Part shown: positions 25,389-34,532 of the stretch, in pieces | How positions within the stretch are numbered: the first letter of the stretch is position 1 | Layout: each line of letters begins with the position of its first letter | NCBI RefSeq assembly: GCF_900094585.1 | Contig: NZ_FMAG01000002.1 | Coordinates: forward strand, 636,007 to 700,006 | Direction: 5' to 3' | Source of the DNA: Martinezella multihospitum | GTDB taxonomy: Bacteria; Pseudomonadota; Alphaproteobacteria; Rhizobiales; Rhizobiaceae | DNA: 64,000 nt | Notes under the pieces: generated by a model | What the model was told of the DNA's origin: nothing | Database searches by the model: none | Seen by the model: only the letters and a program-made list of their open reading frames with translations | Program-made: the position numbers and the translations under genes

Positions 25389-26507
25389 ATGAAGCCATTG
25401 GGCGTTGGATTGATCGGCACCGGTTATATGGGCAAATGCCATGCACTGGCATGGAACGCGGTCAAGACTGTATTCGGTGATGTCGCGCGGCCGCGCCTGG
25501 TGCATCTGGCCGAAGCCAATGCCGATCTGGCAAAGGCGCGAGGCGACGAATTCGGCTTTGAAAAGGCAACGGCCGACTGGCGCGACCTCATTTCAGACCC
25601 GGATGTCGACGTCGTCTCGGTCACAACCCCCAACCAGTTCCATCCGGAAATGGCGATTGCTGCCCTCGAAGCCGGCAAGCATGTCTGGTGCGAAAAGCCG
25701 ATGGCGCCATCCTATGGTGATGCCGAGCGCATGCTGGCTGCTGCCAAGGCCTCGGGCAAAGTCGCCATCCTTGGTTACAATTATATCCAGAACCCGGTGA
25801 TGCGGCATATCAAGTCGCTGATTGCTGAAGGCGCGATCGGCACCGTCAACCATGTTCGCGTCGAGATGGACGAGGACTTCATGGCCGATCCGAACGGCCT
25901 GTTCTATTGGAAGAGCGAGCTCGCCTCCGGTTACGGCGCTTTGGACGATTTCGCCGTGCATCCGCTTTCGCTGCTCTGGTTCCTGTTCGGCCATGTCGAA
26001 GCCGTCATCACCGACATGGTGAAGCCCTATGCCGAACGGCCGTTGAAGGGTGGCGGCAGCCGCGCTGTCGAAAACCACGATCTTGCCAATGTGCTGATGC
26101 GCCTCGGCGGCGGCATTTCCGCCGTGCTGATGGCCAATCGCTCGGCCTGGGGTCGCAAGGGGCGGATTGTCCTGCAGATCTTCGGCTCCAAGGGCTCGAT
26201 CTCCTATGACCAGGAGCGCATGAACGAATTCGAACTCTATCAGGCCGAAGGCAGGGAGAGCGAACAGGGCTTTCGCAAGGTGCTGGCCGCACCCGCCCAC
26301 AAACCCTATGACCGGTTCATCCCGGCGCCTGGCCACGGCCTCGGCTTCAACGATCTGAAGATCATCGAATGCCGCGAGCTGATCCGCGCAATATCAGGCG
26401 AGGCTGCGTCAGTCGTGGCTTTCAAAGATGGTCTGCGCATCGAGGAAACGGTGCATGCCATGGCGCGATCCTTCCATGAACGCCGCTGGGTGGAAATATC
26501 AAGCTGA
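25389..26507 (+). CDS. Gfo/Idh/MocA family oxidoreductase, probable inositol-related dehydrogenase
   Basis: 372 residues. The N-terminal Rossmann fold has G-L-I-G-T-G-Y-M-G-K-C-H (NAD(P) binding), E-K-P-M-A carries the family lysine, and the C-terminal domain follows. Members oxidise inositols and other polyols. The position divergent from iolR, next to iolCDEB, points to an inositol or scyllo-inositol dehydrogenase, but this is not proof that it is IolG. GGAGGAAG precedes the ATG. Confidence 0.88.
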   Translation: MKPLGVGLIGTGYMGKCHALAWNAVKTVFGDVARPRLVHLAEANADLAKARGDEFGFEKATADWRDLISDPDVDVVSVTTPNQFHPEMAIAALEAGKHVWCEKPMAPSYGDAERMLAAAKASGKVAILGYNYIQNPVMRHIKSLIAEGAIGTVNHVRVEMDEDFMADPNGLFYWKSELASGYGALDDFAVHPLSLLWFLFGHVEAVITDMVKPYAERPLKGGGSRAVENHDLANVLMRLGGGISAVLMANRSAWGRKGRIVLQIFGSKGSISYDQERMNEFELYQAEGRESEQGFRKVLAAPAHKPYDRFIPAPGHGLGFNDLKIIECRELIRAISGEAASVVAFKDGLRIEETVHAMARSFHERRWVEISS

Positions 26508-26601
26508 GCCCGTCGGCCTAACTTTCTCCCGATCCGGGGCGCAGGGTCAGCCGTGATTGACGCTTGCGGATACAGGCGTTACCCCTGAAGTCCATAGGCA
26601 G

Positions 26602-26622
26602 CCTTCCGCGCAGCGCGGAAGG
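26602..26622. repeat. Small perfect palindrome before the reductase gene
   Basis: CCTTCCGCG and CGCGGAAGG around CAG. No T run follows, so it is a leader hairpin or protein site rather than a terminator. It ends about 30 nt before the GTG start of the downstream gene. Confidence 0.6.
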
Positions 26623-26651
26623 AGCGCCATAATAACAATGGAGTACGGATC

Positions 26652-27869
26652 GTGACGGGCAGATTGGTCATTGTCGGGGCTGGGCAGGCGGGTTTCGCGC
26701 TTGCGGCCAAGTTGCGCGGGCTGGGTGATTCGCGGCCGATCACTATCGTTGGCGCGGAGGAGAACCTTCCCTATCAGCGCCCGCCTTTGACCAAGAAGTA
26801 TCTGCTCGGCGAAATGAGCTTCGATCGCCTGCTGTTCCGTCCCGAACATTGGTATGCCGACAACAATGTCGAGATCCGCGTGTCAACCTGGGTCGAGCAG
26901 ATCGACCGCGCCGCAAAGCAGATCGTCATGCAGGACGGCTCCAGACTGGATTACGAGACGCTGGCGCTGGCGACAGGCTCAACTCCCCGCCGTCTGCCGC
27001 CCTCCGTCGGCGGCGCGCTAGAAGGCGTTTATCTCGCCCGTGACAAGCGCGATGCCGATCTTCTTGCCGGCGAAATGCGCCCCGGCCGCCGGGTACTCAT
27101 CATCGGCGGCGGCTATATCGGGCTTGAGGCCGCTGCTGTCGCGCGCCATCGAGGGCTCGAAGTAACCCTCATCGAGATGGGTGACAGGATATTGCAGCGT
27201 GTGGCGGCCAAGGAAACGGCCGACATTTTCAGAGCCATCCACAGGCAACATGATGTCGTCATTCGCGAGAATACGGGATTGAAGCAACTTGTCGGCCGCA
27301 ACGGCCACGTCGCCGCCGCGGAACTGTCTGACGGATCTACGATCGATGTCGATTTCGTCGTCGTCGGCATCGGCGTCGCGCCGAATGACAGGCTCGCCAA
27401 GGAAGCGGGCCTTGAGGTCGGCAATGGCATCACCGTCGATTCGTTTGCCCGAACCTCCGATCCCGCGATCTTCGCCATGGGCGATTGTGTAGAGTTGCCG
27501 TGGGAAGGCGGACGCATCCGCCTCGAATCGGTCCAGAACGCCGTCGACCAGGCGGAAGCCGCGGCCGCGATCATCGCTGGCGGTGAAAAGGCCTATGATC
27601 CGAAGCCATGGTTCTGGTCGGACCAATATGATGTGAAGCTGCAGATTGCTGGTTTCAATCTTGGTTACGACGAGACATTGCTGCGGCCGGGCGCCCGCGA
27701 CGGGGCGGCTTCCATATGGTATTTCAAGCAGGGCCGTTTCATCGCGGTCGACGCCATAAACGATGCAAAGGCCTATGTTACCGGCAAGAAGCTGCTGGAG
27801 ACCGACGCCAATCCGTCCAAGGAGATTCTTGCCGACCCGGCTGCCGATTTGAAGCAGCTGTTGGCCTGA
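26652..27869 (+). CDS. NAD(P)/FAD-dependent oxidoreductase, ferredoxin reductase type
   Basis: 405 residues. Two dinucleotide-binding motifs: FAD at the N-terminus (V-I-V-G-A-G-Q-A-G) and NAD(P)H near residue 155 (I-I-G-G-G-Y-I-G-L-E-A), then A-M-G-D-C-V-E-L-P for FAD. This is the rhodocoxin/putidaredoxin reductase-like architecture that feeds electrons to a ferredoxin, often for a P450 or dioxygenase; no such partner lies beside it. GTG start at 26652; an ATG at 26638 opens only M-E-Y-G-S before TGA overlapping the GTG, so it cannot be the start. Confidence 0.92.
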   Translation: MTGRLVIVGAGQAGFALAAKLRGLGDSRPITIVGAEENLPYQRPPLTKKYLLGEMSFDRLLFRPEHWYADNNVEIRVSTWVEQIDRAAKQIVMQDGSRLDYETLALATGSTPRRLPPSVGGALEGVYLARDKRDADLLAGEMRPGRRVLIIGGGYIGLEAAAVARHRGLEVTLIEMGDRILQRVAAKETADIFRAIHRQHDVVIRENTGLKQLVGRNGHVAAAELSDGSTIDVDFVVVGIGVAPNDRLAKEAGLEVGNGITVDSFARTSDPAIFAMGDCVELPWEGGRIRLESVQNAVDQAEAAAAIIAGGEKAYDPKPWFWSDQYDVKLQIAGFNLGYDETLLRPGARDGAASIWYFKQGRFIAVDAINDAKAYVTGKKLLETDANPSKEILADPAADLKQLLA

Positions 27870-27998
27870 TATGAATCTTCTCGTCGGCCGGACCATGCTT
27901 CGGCCGGCAATCGCCTATTGTTGAATCATGGAAAGAAGGTACGCAAAGGCGAAAAAGCGCTTGCGTCGATAAATGAATGGCCCTATCAGGGCCGCACC

Positions 27999-28088
27999 GG
28001 AGAGGTGGCCGAGTGGTCGAAGGCGCTCCCCTGCTAAGGGAGTATACCAGAAATGGTATCGTGGGTTCGAATCCCATCTTCTCCGCCA
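27999..28088 (+). tRNA. tRNA-Ser (anticodon GCT)
   Basis: 90 nt with encoded CCA. The acceptor arm GGAGAGG pairs with CTTCTCC (one G-U); anticodon stem CTCCC/GGGAG encloses CTGCTAA, anticodon GCT; a long variable arm (ATACCAG/CTGGTAT-like) typical of serine tRNA; T-arm GGGTTCGAATCCC. No integrase or direct repeat is visible next to it. Confidence 0.97.
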
Positions 28089-28156
28089 TTTCGGCTCAAT
28101 GCCCTCATCTGCAGATGATAGATGAATTCGGAGCCGCCAAATCCCAACGCAAGATT

Positions 28157-29071
28157 CTATCGGGAATTCCGGCCTGCGAAGCCTTCATAGCGCTTCAGAT
28201 ATGCTATGAGCGCGCGCAGCTTGGGAGCCATGTTCCGTCGATTGGGATAGTAGAGGTAGAAGCCAGGGAAATAGGGGCAATATTTCTCGAGGATCGGCAT
28301 TAGCTCGTTCCTCCCGATGAAGGGGCGAAAGCTTTCCTCCATCCCGAATGTGATTCCCGCTCCGGCGACGGCCAGCTTGATCATCACGCCCATGTCATTC
28401 GTCGTCACCTCCGGCGCGACCTCCATCCGGAATTCCTTGCCCTCGTCCGCAAACTCCCAGCGGTAGGGGACCGCCTTCGGCGAGGGACGCCAACCTATGC
28501 ATCGATGCACGGAGAGCTCTTTCGGATGTGTGGGGATGCCGAATCGGTCGCGATAGGCCGGGGAGCAGACGGCCAATTGCCGTTCTTCACCGGCGACGGG
28601 TACGGCAATCATGTCCTGCTCGATGACTTCGCCAAGCCGGACGCCGGCGTCATAGCCTTCCGATACGATGTCGAATTCCTCATCGGTGACGGTGATGTCG
28701 AGCTGGATCTCGGGGTTGGCGGCAGCGAAGCTCGCGAGAAAATCGCCGGCGAGAAATCGCTCTGCGATCGAGGAAACGGCGAGCCGCAATTGACCGCGGG
28801 GGCGCATCCGCAATGCGTCCGTCTTTTCCATCGCGGCGCGTATGTCCGATACCGCCGGCTCCACGTCCGCATAAAGCCGTTCGCCAGCCTCCGTCAGACT
28901 GACGCTGCGGGTTGTGCGCTGCAGCAGCGCGATGCCCATGCTCTCTTCCAAGCGCCGGATTGTCTGGCTGACCGCCGAGCGGGTGACGCCCAGCCTGTCG
29001 GCGGCGGCGCGAAAATTGCGCTCCTGGGCGACGAGAATAAAGACGGAGAGAGCGTTGAGATCAGGCCACAT
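28157..29071 (-). CDS. LysR family transcriptional regulator
   Basis: 304 residues. The N-terminal winged HTH (residues ~5-60: R-N-F-R-A-A-A-D-R-L-G-V-T-R-S-A-V-S-Q-T) is followed by a periplasmic-binding-like effector domain. Divergent from an SDR gene with 119 nt between start codons, the standard layout for a LysR protein and its target. Effector unknown. Confidence 0.93.
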   Translation of the reverse strand: MWPDLNALSVFILVAQERNFRAAADRLGVTRSAVSQTIRRLEESMGIALLQRTTRSVSLTEAGERLYADVEPAVSDIRAAMEKTDALRMRPRGQLRLAVSSIAERFLAGDFLASFAAANPEIQLDITVTDEEFDIVSEGYDAGVRLGEVIEQDMIAVPVAGEERQLAVCSPAYRDRFGIPTHPKELSVHRCIGWRPSPKAVPYRWEFADEGKEFRMEVAPEVTTNDMGVMIKLAVAGAGITFGMEESFRPFIGRNELMPILEKYCPYFPGFYLYYPNRRNMAPKLRALIAYLKRYEGFAGRNSR

Positions 29072-29190
29072 TGGTAAATACTGCTTTCCAAGCTGTCACA
29101 GAATGTATGTCTTATCACGACAATGAAGCTCTGTATCCTCCTCGTAGCCGGTTCCAGAAGAGAACCGTTCACATAGCAAGGAGTGATCGC

Positions 29191-29919
29191 ATGCCTATCG
29201 ATAAAGTCATTCTCATCACGGGTGCCTCCAGCGGCATCGGTGCGGGCATCGCCCGCGAACTCGCCTCCGCCGGCGCAAGGGTCATGCTGGGCGCCAGGCG
29301 CGTCGACAGATTGGAAGCATTGGCGGCCGAGATCCGGGAAAAGGGCGGCACGGTAATGACCCGCCGGCTCGATGTAACCGACAGGGCTGACGTTGCTGCC
29401 TTTGCAGAGGTGGCACGCCTGGCCTGGGGCGGCGTCGATGTGATCGTCAACAATGCCGGCATCATGCCGCTTTCCCTGATGACTTCGATGAAGGTCGAGG
29501 AATGGGACAGAATGGTCGACGTCAACATCAAGGGCGTACTTCATGGCATTGCGGCCGTTCTGCCGGAGATGACGGCGCGTGGCGCCGGCCACATTATCAA
29601 TATCGCTTCGATCGGCGCGCTCGCGGTCTCTCCGACTGCCGCCGTTTATTGCGCGACCAAATATGCCGTTCGGGCAATCTCCGACGGGCTGCGGCAGGAA
29701 TGCCGCGATATCCGCGTCACCTGCATCCATCCGGGCGTTGTCGAGAGCGAGCTGGCCGATACGATCACCGACCCGATAGCCGCCGAAGCGATGAGGTCCT
29801 ATCGGGCCGTTGCGCTGACGCCGGATGCCATCGGTCGGGCGGTACGCTTCGCCGTCGAACAGCCCAAAGATGTCGATGTCAATGAGATCGTCGTTCGCCC
29901 GACGCGGGCGGCACATTGA
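29191..29919 (+). CDS. SDR family oxidoreductase
   Basis: 242 residues. T-G-A-S-S-G-I-G, N-N-A-G-I-M-P and Y-C-A-T-K mark a classical NAD(P)-dependent short-chain dehydrogenase. AAGGAGTGATCGC precedes the ATG at 29191, while the open frame upstream to 29071 overlaps the regulator start. The stop overlaps the TTG start of the next gene, so the two are probably translationally coupled. Confidence 0.93.
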   Translation: MPIDKVILITGASSGIGAGIARELASAGARVMLGARRVDRLEALAAEIREKGGTVMTRRLDVTDRADVAAFAEVARLAWGGVDVIVNNAGIMPLSLMTSMKVEEWDRMVDVNIKGVLHGIAAVLPEMTARGAGHIINIASIGALAVSPTAAVYCATKYAVRAISDGLRQECRDIRVTCIHPGVVESELADTITDPIAAEAMRSYRAVALTPDAIGRAVRFAVEQPKDVDVNEIVVRPTRAAH

Positions 29920-30239
29920 TTCGCGGTCTCTTTGTTCTCACCCTGGCCGGCGTCGTATTCGCGCCGCCAGCACTTTCCGAGGATCAAATCGAAATGAAGC
30001 AACCGATACACACTTACGTCGGCATGTGGACAACGGCCGAGAATCATATCCGTCATGAACTCCTGCCAAACGGCCGATATATCGAAGCGCGGGGAAGTCG
30101 TGAGCGTGCCTATCAGGGGCGCTACGCGGTGACGGGTGATCATATCGACTATTGGGACGATACCGGTTTCACCGCCGATGGCAATTTCATCGATGGCGTG
30201 CTCCATCACGCCGGAATGGTGCTCTATCGAAGGAAATGA
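29916..30239 (+). CDS. Secreted Atu4866-family protein
   Basis: 107 residues. TTG start at 29916 overlaps the SDR stop (TTGA arrangement). With that start the protein begins with a Sec signal peptide (L-F-V-L-T-L-A-G-V-V-F-A, cleavage after A-L-S), then a compact beta domain (T-Y-V-G-M-W-T-T, R-Y-I-E-A-R-G, G-M-V-L-Y-R-R-K), the Atu4866 fold. The signal peptide argues for TTG rather than the internal ATG at 29994. Likely periplasmic; function unknown. Confidence 0.85.
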   Translation: MIRGLFVLTLAGVVFAPPALSEDQIEMKQPIHTYVGMWTTAENHIRHELLPNGRYIEARGSRERAYQGRYAVTGDHIDYWDDTGFTADGNFIDGVLHHAGMVLYRRK

Positions 30240-30781
30240 TGGTGTAAGGCGATATTTGGCCATTGGCGGCATGGTCTTGTTCGATGCCTGCTCGCCGCAG
30301 TCGAATCGGCCATCTCAGGGAATCACCCGCGTCCTTGCGTCGTTTTGGGACGTGGGCCGAGCCCACCAACGGCTATTGATCCCGGGTAGGCCGGCGAGGC
30401 AAGCGTCATACAGAGCTTACCAAACTCAGCAAAATCCGGCAGTTAGCCACGGAAAGGCCATTCGGGTGCCTCTTTCCAATGAGCTGCGACCATTTTTGCT
30501 GCGCACGTAAGTGCCGGTAGATTAAGGAGTTTCTTAATGAAGTCTAAATAATTGCGGCCGCCGTGTTGCTGACTTGTGTCCTTTCGGCAACAGGGCTTGC
30601 GGAAGGCTTACGCAAATCCCCCCTTCCGCGAAAATGTCGATTGCGTGACAGTGCACGTCTTGTATTTTCACTCTCGGAAGCGAGGGCGATTGATCGTCCA
30701 CTTCTTGAAACACGAGGATGGGACAGGGAATACCTTCGGGTAGTTCTCATTCTCGATATAAAACTTTGACTGGAGGTCAAT
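30240..30781. other. Intergenic region before the porin genes, no intact gene seen
   Basis: 542 nt. The last ~240 nt hold a small signal-peptide-like open frame broken after four codons (see findings), then the porin leader. No terminator for the SDR/Atu4866 pair was recognised. No repeat family was seen. Confidence 0.4.
30536..30769 (+). pseudogene. Possible remnant of a small secreted-protein gene
   Basis: AAGGAGTTTCTT precedes ATG at 30536; four codons later comes TAA. One added A in the AAA run would continue as I-I-A-A-A-V-L-L-T-C-V-L-S-A-T-G, a good signal peptide, and further frames downstream remain open. It could be a frameshifted gene, a sequencing error in a short A run, or chance. 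Low certainty. Confidence 0.3.
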
Positions 30782-31843
30782 ATGAACATCAAGAGCCTTC
30801 TTCTCGGCTCCGCTGCTGCTCTGGCAGCAGTATCCGGCGCTCACGCGGCTGACGCTATCGTTGCCGCTGAGCCGGAGCCGCTTGAGTACGTTCGCATTTG
30901 CGACGCATACGGTGCAGGCTACTTCTTTATTCCGGGCACCGAAACCTGCCTCAAGATCGGCGGTAAGGTTCGTACCGAAGGCAAGTGGTACGACGCCTAT
31001 AATCCGGACAGCCACAACGGCACGCTCTGGCACACTCGTGCTGAACTGCAGCTGCAGACGGCAACCGACACCGAATACGGCCCGCTGAAGACCAACACCG
31101 AGCTGCGTTGGGACTGGAATGACGGCGGCTCTACGGCGACCAACCTGCTGCACGCCAGCATCAGCCTCGGCGGCTTCACCGTTGGTAAGGAAGATTCTCA
31201 GTTCAACGTCTTCACCGGTTATGCCGGCGACGTCATCAACGACGACGTGGTCTACGACGGCCCGTACGAACTGAACCAGATCACCTACAACTACGACGCC
31301 GGCAACGGCTTCACGGCTGTGATCTCGGTTGAAGACAGCAACTCTGGCTCTGGTGCTACGGGTGCAAACGGCGAAGACAGCACGAACCACTATCTGCCTG
31401 ACGTCGTTGCCGGTGCTGGCTTCAAGTCTGGCGCATGGTCCTTCAAGGTCGTCGGTGGTTACGACTCGATCGTCGAAGAAGGTGCTATCAAGGCTCGCGT
31501 AGACGCCGACTTCGGCGCATTCTCGGCCTTCTTGATGGGCGGCTGGAACACAGATGGCGACAAGCTCAACAAGTACGCCGGTGCAAACGGCGCCGGTCCG
31601 GCTTCCGGTATCGGCTGGGGCGACTGGGCTGTCTGGGGTGGCGTTGGCGTTCCGGTCAACGAAAAGCTGAAGTGGAACCTCCAGCTCGCTTACACCGACT
31701 CCAAGATTTTTGCCGCTACCACGAACGTCAAGTGGAACCCGGTCAAGAACCTGCTCATCGAGCCGGAAGTCTCCTACACCAACTGGGACTCCATCAATCA
31801 GGACCAGTGGGCTGGTATCCTCCGCTTCGAGCGCACTTTCTAA
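30782..31843 (+). CDS. ropA: Outer membrane porin, RopA type (first copy)
   Basis: 353 residues. Signal peptide (L-L-L-G-S-A-A-A-L-A-A-V-S-G-A-H-A, cut after residue 22), then Y-V-R-I-C-D-A-Y-G-A-G-Y-F and many amphipathic beta strands, ending in R-F-E-R-T-F, the terminal Phe recognised by the BAM complex. Trimeric general porin of the Rhizobium outer membrane. GGAGG precedes the ATG. A closely related porin follows in tandem. Confidence 0.95.
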   Translation: MNIKSLLLGSAAALAAVSGAHAADAIVAAEPEPLEYVRICDAYGAGYFFIPGTETCLKIGGKVRTEGKWYDAYNPDSHNGTLWHTRAELQLQTATDTEYGPLKTNTELRWDWNDGGSTATNLLHASISLGGFTVGKEDSQFNVFTGYAGDVINDDVVYDGPYELNQITYNYDAGNGFTAVISVEDSNSGSGATGANGEDSTNHYLPDVVAGAGFKSGAWSFKVVGGYDSIVEEGAIKARVDADFGAFSAFLMGGWNTDGDKLNKYAGANGAGPASGIGWGDWAVWGGVGVPVNEKLKWNLQLAYTDSKIFAATTNVKWNPVKNLLIEPEVSYTNWDSINQDQWAGILRFERTF

Positions 31844-31888
31844 TCTGATCTGACCTCGGTCATTTGAGATTGTTCACTACGGTGACGG

Positions 31889-31921
31889 AAAGCCCGGCCA
31901 ATGGCCGGGCTTTCTCTATTT
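31889..31921 (+). terminator. Rho-independent terminator of the first porin
   Basis: AAAGCCCGGCC (31889-31899) and GGCCGGGCTTT with a 3-nt loop, followed by CTCTATTT. It lies 45 nt after the stop codon, so the two porins are separately transcribed. Confidence 0.92.
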
Positions 31922-32291
31922 GAGAATATAGACAAATTAGAATGCAGTCTTGAGAGTGCCCTGTATTCTTTTCCAGTCAGGGCGATCCATAGGTTGTATG
32001 TATTATCGAAGTAATCTTAAGTAGTTTCAAGCTGCCGACGTGTCGGCAATGTGACGGTTTTGCGACGTGTTTTTTGTGCAACGCACCTTTTGAAACCGCC
32101 GTCACAATTGTTCATAGTTTATCTCTGATATTGCTCTGAAAAAAACGATCTGTAGGTTCCAAATCGGAAGCGAGACTTAGCGTCTTGGTTCTCCCAGATC
32201 AGGGGTCAACTTTAAAACCGGGTGGGGTAGGGCACGTCGATTTTCTCGACGTGAATTCTCATACCTAATCGATATTGGAACTGGAGTTACT
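31922..32291. other. Promoter and leader region of the second porin
   Basis: 370 nt with no gene. It is A+T rich around 31920-32130. The final ~90 nt are the mRNA leader ending in GGAGTTACT before the ATG. No palindrome with a T run was seen here; a long leader suits post-transcriptional control by a small RNA, but this is inference. Confidence 0.45.
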
Positions 32292-33386
32292 ATGAACATC
32301 AAGAGCCTTCTTCTCGGCTCCGCTGCTGCGCTGGCAGCAGTATCCGGTGCTCATGCTGCCGACGCAATCGTCGCTGCTGAGCCCGAGCCGCTGGAATACG
32401 TCCGCATCTGCGATGCCTATGGCGCTGGCTACTTCTTCATCCCGGGCACCGAAACCTGCCTCAAGATCGGCGGCATGGTCCGTACCGAAGGCGGCTGGTA
32501 CAACGCCTACAATCCGGGTCCCGGCGGCGATCGTGGCACCTACTGGCACACCCGCGCTCAGCTGAGCGTCGACACCGCGACCGACACCGAATACGGTCCG
32601 CTGAAGACCAACACCGTCTACCGTTTCGACTGGAACGACGGCAACGCCACCACCACCAAGCTGCTCTGGGCTAACATCAGCCTCGGCGGTTTCCTGGTTG
32701 GTAAGCAGGACTCGCAGTACAACCTGTACGCAGGCTACGCCGGCGACGTCATCAACGACGACGTGATCTATGACGGCCCGTACGAACTCAACCAGTTGAC
32801 CTACAACTATGACGCCGGCAACGGCTTCACGGCTGTCGTCTCGCTCGAAGACTCCAACTCCGGTTCGGATTCATCTTCCTACGGCGGCGCTTGGGTTCAG
32901 TCCAAGGCTAACCACTACGCTCCGAACGCTGTTGCCGGTGTTGGCTACAAGGCTGGCGGCTTCGGCTTCAAGGTCGTCGGCGGTTACGACTCGATCGTCG
33001 AAGAAGGCGCTGTCAAGGCTCGTATCGATGCCGACTTCGGCTTCATGACGGCCTTCTTGATGGGCGGCTGGAACACCGACGGCAAGAAGCTGAACCAGTA
33101 TGCCGGTTCGAACCTGAACGCATCTGCTTGCCCGGCTGGCCGTGGCGATCTTTGCGGCTGGGGCGACTGGGCTGTCTGGGGCGGCGTTGGCGTTCCGATC
33201 AACGAAAAGCTGAAGTGGAACCTCCAGCTCGCCTACACCGACTCGAAGATCTTCGAAGCCACGACGAACCTCAAGTTCACGCCGGTCAAGGGCTTCCTCA
33301 TCGAGCCGGAAGTTACCTACACCAACTTCGATTCTGTGAACCAGGATCAGTGGGCTGGTATCCTGCGCTTCCAGCGCAGCTTCTAA
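32292..33386 (+). CDS. ropA: Outer membrane porin, RopA type (second copy)
   Basis: 364 residues. Nearly identical signal peptide and start to the copy at 30782, with insertions in surface loops (for example G-G-D-R-G-T and C-P-A-G-R-G-D-L-C-G, the latter adding a cysteine pair). Ends R-F-Q-R-S-F. Separate leader and terminator. The tandem pair probably arose by duplication, with loops diverging under phage or host selection; that is inference. Confidence 0.95.
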   Translation: MNIKSLLLGSAAALAAVSGAHAADAIVAAEPEPLEYVRICDAYGAGYFFIPGTETCLKIGGMVRTEGGWYNAYNPGPGGDRGTYWHTRAQLSVDTATDTEYGPLKTNTVYRFDWNDGNATTTKLLWANISLGGFLVGKQDSQYNLYAGYAGDVINDDVIYDGPYELNQLTYNYDAGNGFTAVVSLEDSNSGSDSSSYGGAWVQSKANHYAPNAVAGVGYKAGGFGFKVVGGYDSIVEEGAVKARIDADFGFMTAFLMGGWNTDGKKLNQYAGSNLNASACPAGRGDLCGWGDWAVWGGVGVPINEKLKWNLQLAYTDSKIFEATTNLKFTPVKGFLIEPEVTYTNFDSVNQDQWAGILRFQRSF

Positions 33387-33414
33387 TTCGGTTCGCCGAA
33401 AAGAGTTTGACAGA

Positions 33415-33477
33415 TCTTCCGATCAGACCTCCGATCGGAAGAGGAAAGGCCCGGTCTCCCAACCGGGCCTTTTGCTT
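33415..33477 (+). terminator. Double hairpin terminator of the second porin
   Basis: A first hairpin CTTCCGATC (33416-33424)/GATCGGAAG (33433-33441) is followed by GGCCCGGT (33448-33455)/ACCGGGCC (33462-33469) and TTTTGCTTT. The second hairpin is the intrinsic terminator; the first may protect the 3' end. Confidence 0.9.
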
Positions 33478-33512
33478 TGGGCCGATGTCGAACAGTGCGC
33501 GGGTGCCTGTTG

Positions 33513-34406
33513 TCAAAACCCTGAGATGAAATGCCGGATGGCATCCGGAATATCGCCCAAATGTAAAATCGGGGCATGTCCTTGCCCTCTCGCGATCTTG
33601 ATGGCCATTCCCGGATGGCGGTTTGCCATCTCGTCCGTTGAGGTCTGTGTCAGAAGCTTCGAATTTTCCCCGCGAATCACCATCAGTGGAATATCTTGAA
33701 ACGCTTGGAATTGCGGCCAGAGATCTGGAATCGGCGCTTCCAGGTCGAGTGCCTGCATCTGCGCCGCGATGGCGGGATCGCAATCTGCAACCGGCTTGCC
33801 GTCACGTAAGATATAGATGGCCCGCGCCATGTCCTGCCAATCCTCTTCGTCAAGCGCGCCAAAGGCGCTGCCATGGTTTTCCCGAAGGATCTCGATCGCC
33901 TCGTCCCAATTGGCAGGTTTCTTGTCCCGGTTGAGATAGTCGCGGATATCCGCCAATCCGATCTTATCGAGGACTGGACCGATATCGTTGAGAATCACCG
34001 CCCTGAGGATATCCGGCCGGCGGGTTGCGAGCATGTGGAGAACCAGTCCGCCGCGCGACGTGCCGATGAAGATGGCCCGATGAATTCCGAGCGCAGCGCA
34101 AACCGTGAGGACATCTTGCCCTTCCACGATGAGATTGTAGTGGGATTTGTCCTCATCCCATTCGGATGCCCCGCGTCCGCGGGCATCGAGCGTGATCACT
34201 CTGCGCGGGGCTACCGGGTCCTGTGACAGAAGCAGCGCCAGCTGATGAAAGTCCCGCGAGTTGCGCGTCAGACCGGGCAGGCAGAAGACGGGTGTTCTGG
34301 CCTTCGTGGTCGTCTCGTCGCCGGCATAGTCCCTCACATGGAGCTTCAGGCCATCGTCCGCTGCGATCGTTCTGGCAAGAAAACCGCTTTCGTCGTCGCT
34401 GCGCAT
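33513..34406 (-). CDS. Alpha/beta hydrolase
   Basis: 297 residues. Nucleophile elbow G-T-S-R-G (around residue 120), an oxyanion region P-V-F-C-L-P-G-L-T-R-N, and H in G-Q-G-H-A-P-I-L-H-L near the C-terminus complete an alpha/beta-hydrolase triad. Substrate unknown; esterase or dienelactone-type activity is possible. It converges with the porin operon. Confidence 0.9.
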   Translation of the reverse strand: MRSDDESGFLARTIAADDGLKLHVRDYAGDETTTKARTPVFCLPGLTRNSRDFHQLALLLSQDPVAPRRVITLDARGRGASEWDEDKSHYNLIVEGQDVLTVCAALGIHRAIFIGTSRGGLVLHMLATRRPDILRAVILNDIGPVLDKIGLADIRDYLNRDKKPANWDEAIEILRENHGSAFGALDEEDWQDMARAIYILRDGKPVADCDPAIAAQMQALDLEAPIPDLWPQFQAFQDIPLMVIRGENSKLLTQTSTDEMANRHPGMAIKIARGQGHAPILHLGDIPDAIRHFISGF

Positions 34407-34532
34407 GCGCCATCCCTCGTACTTTGGCCGTCACGAGGGATGTAACGTCATTTCCGTAGCCTACACAACTGCGGTTATTGGCTGAAGCATATCGCTGAAG
34501 GCCGTGTGGCGGCATTGCGATCGTGATGGGCC

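Noticed and set aside
27999-28160. tRNA-Ser as an integration (attachment) site
   Set aside because: No integrase, direct repeat of the tRNA 3' end or phage-like genes follow it; the next gene is an ordinary LysR regulator.
29072-29190. Specific LysR-binding box in the LysR/SDR gap
   Set aside because: T-N11-A patterns can be found but none is a convincing palindrome; too degenerate to report as a site.
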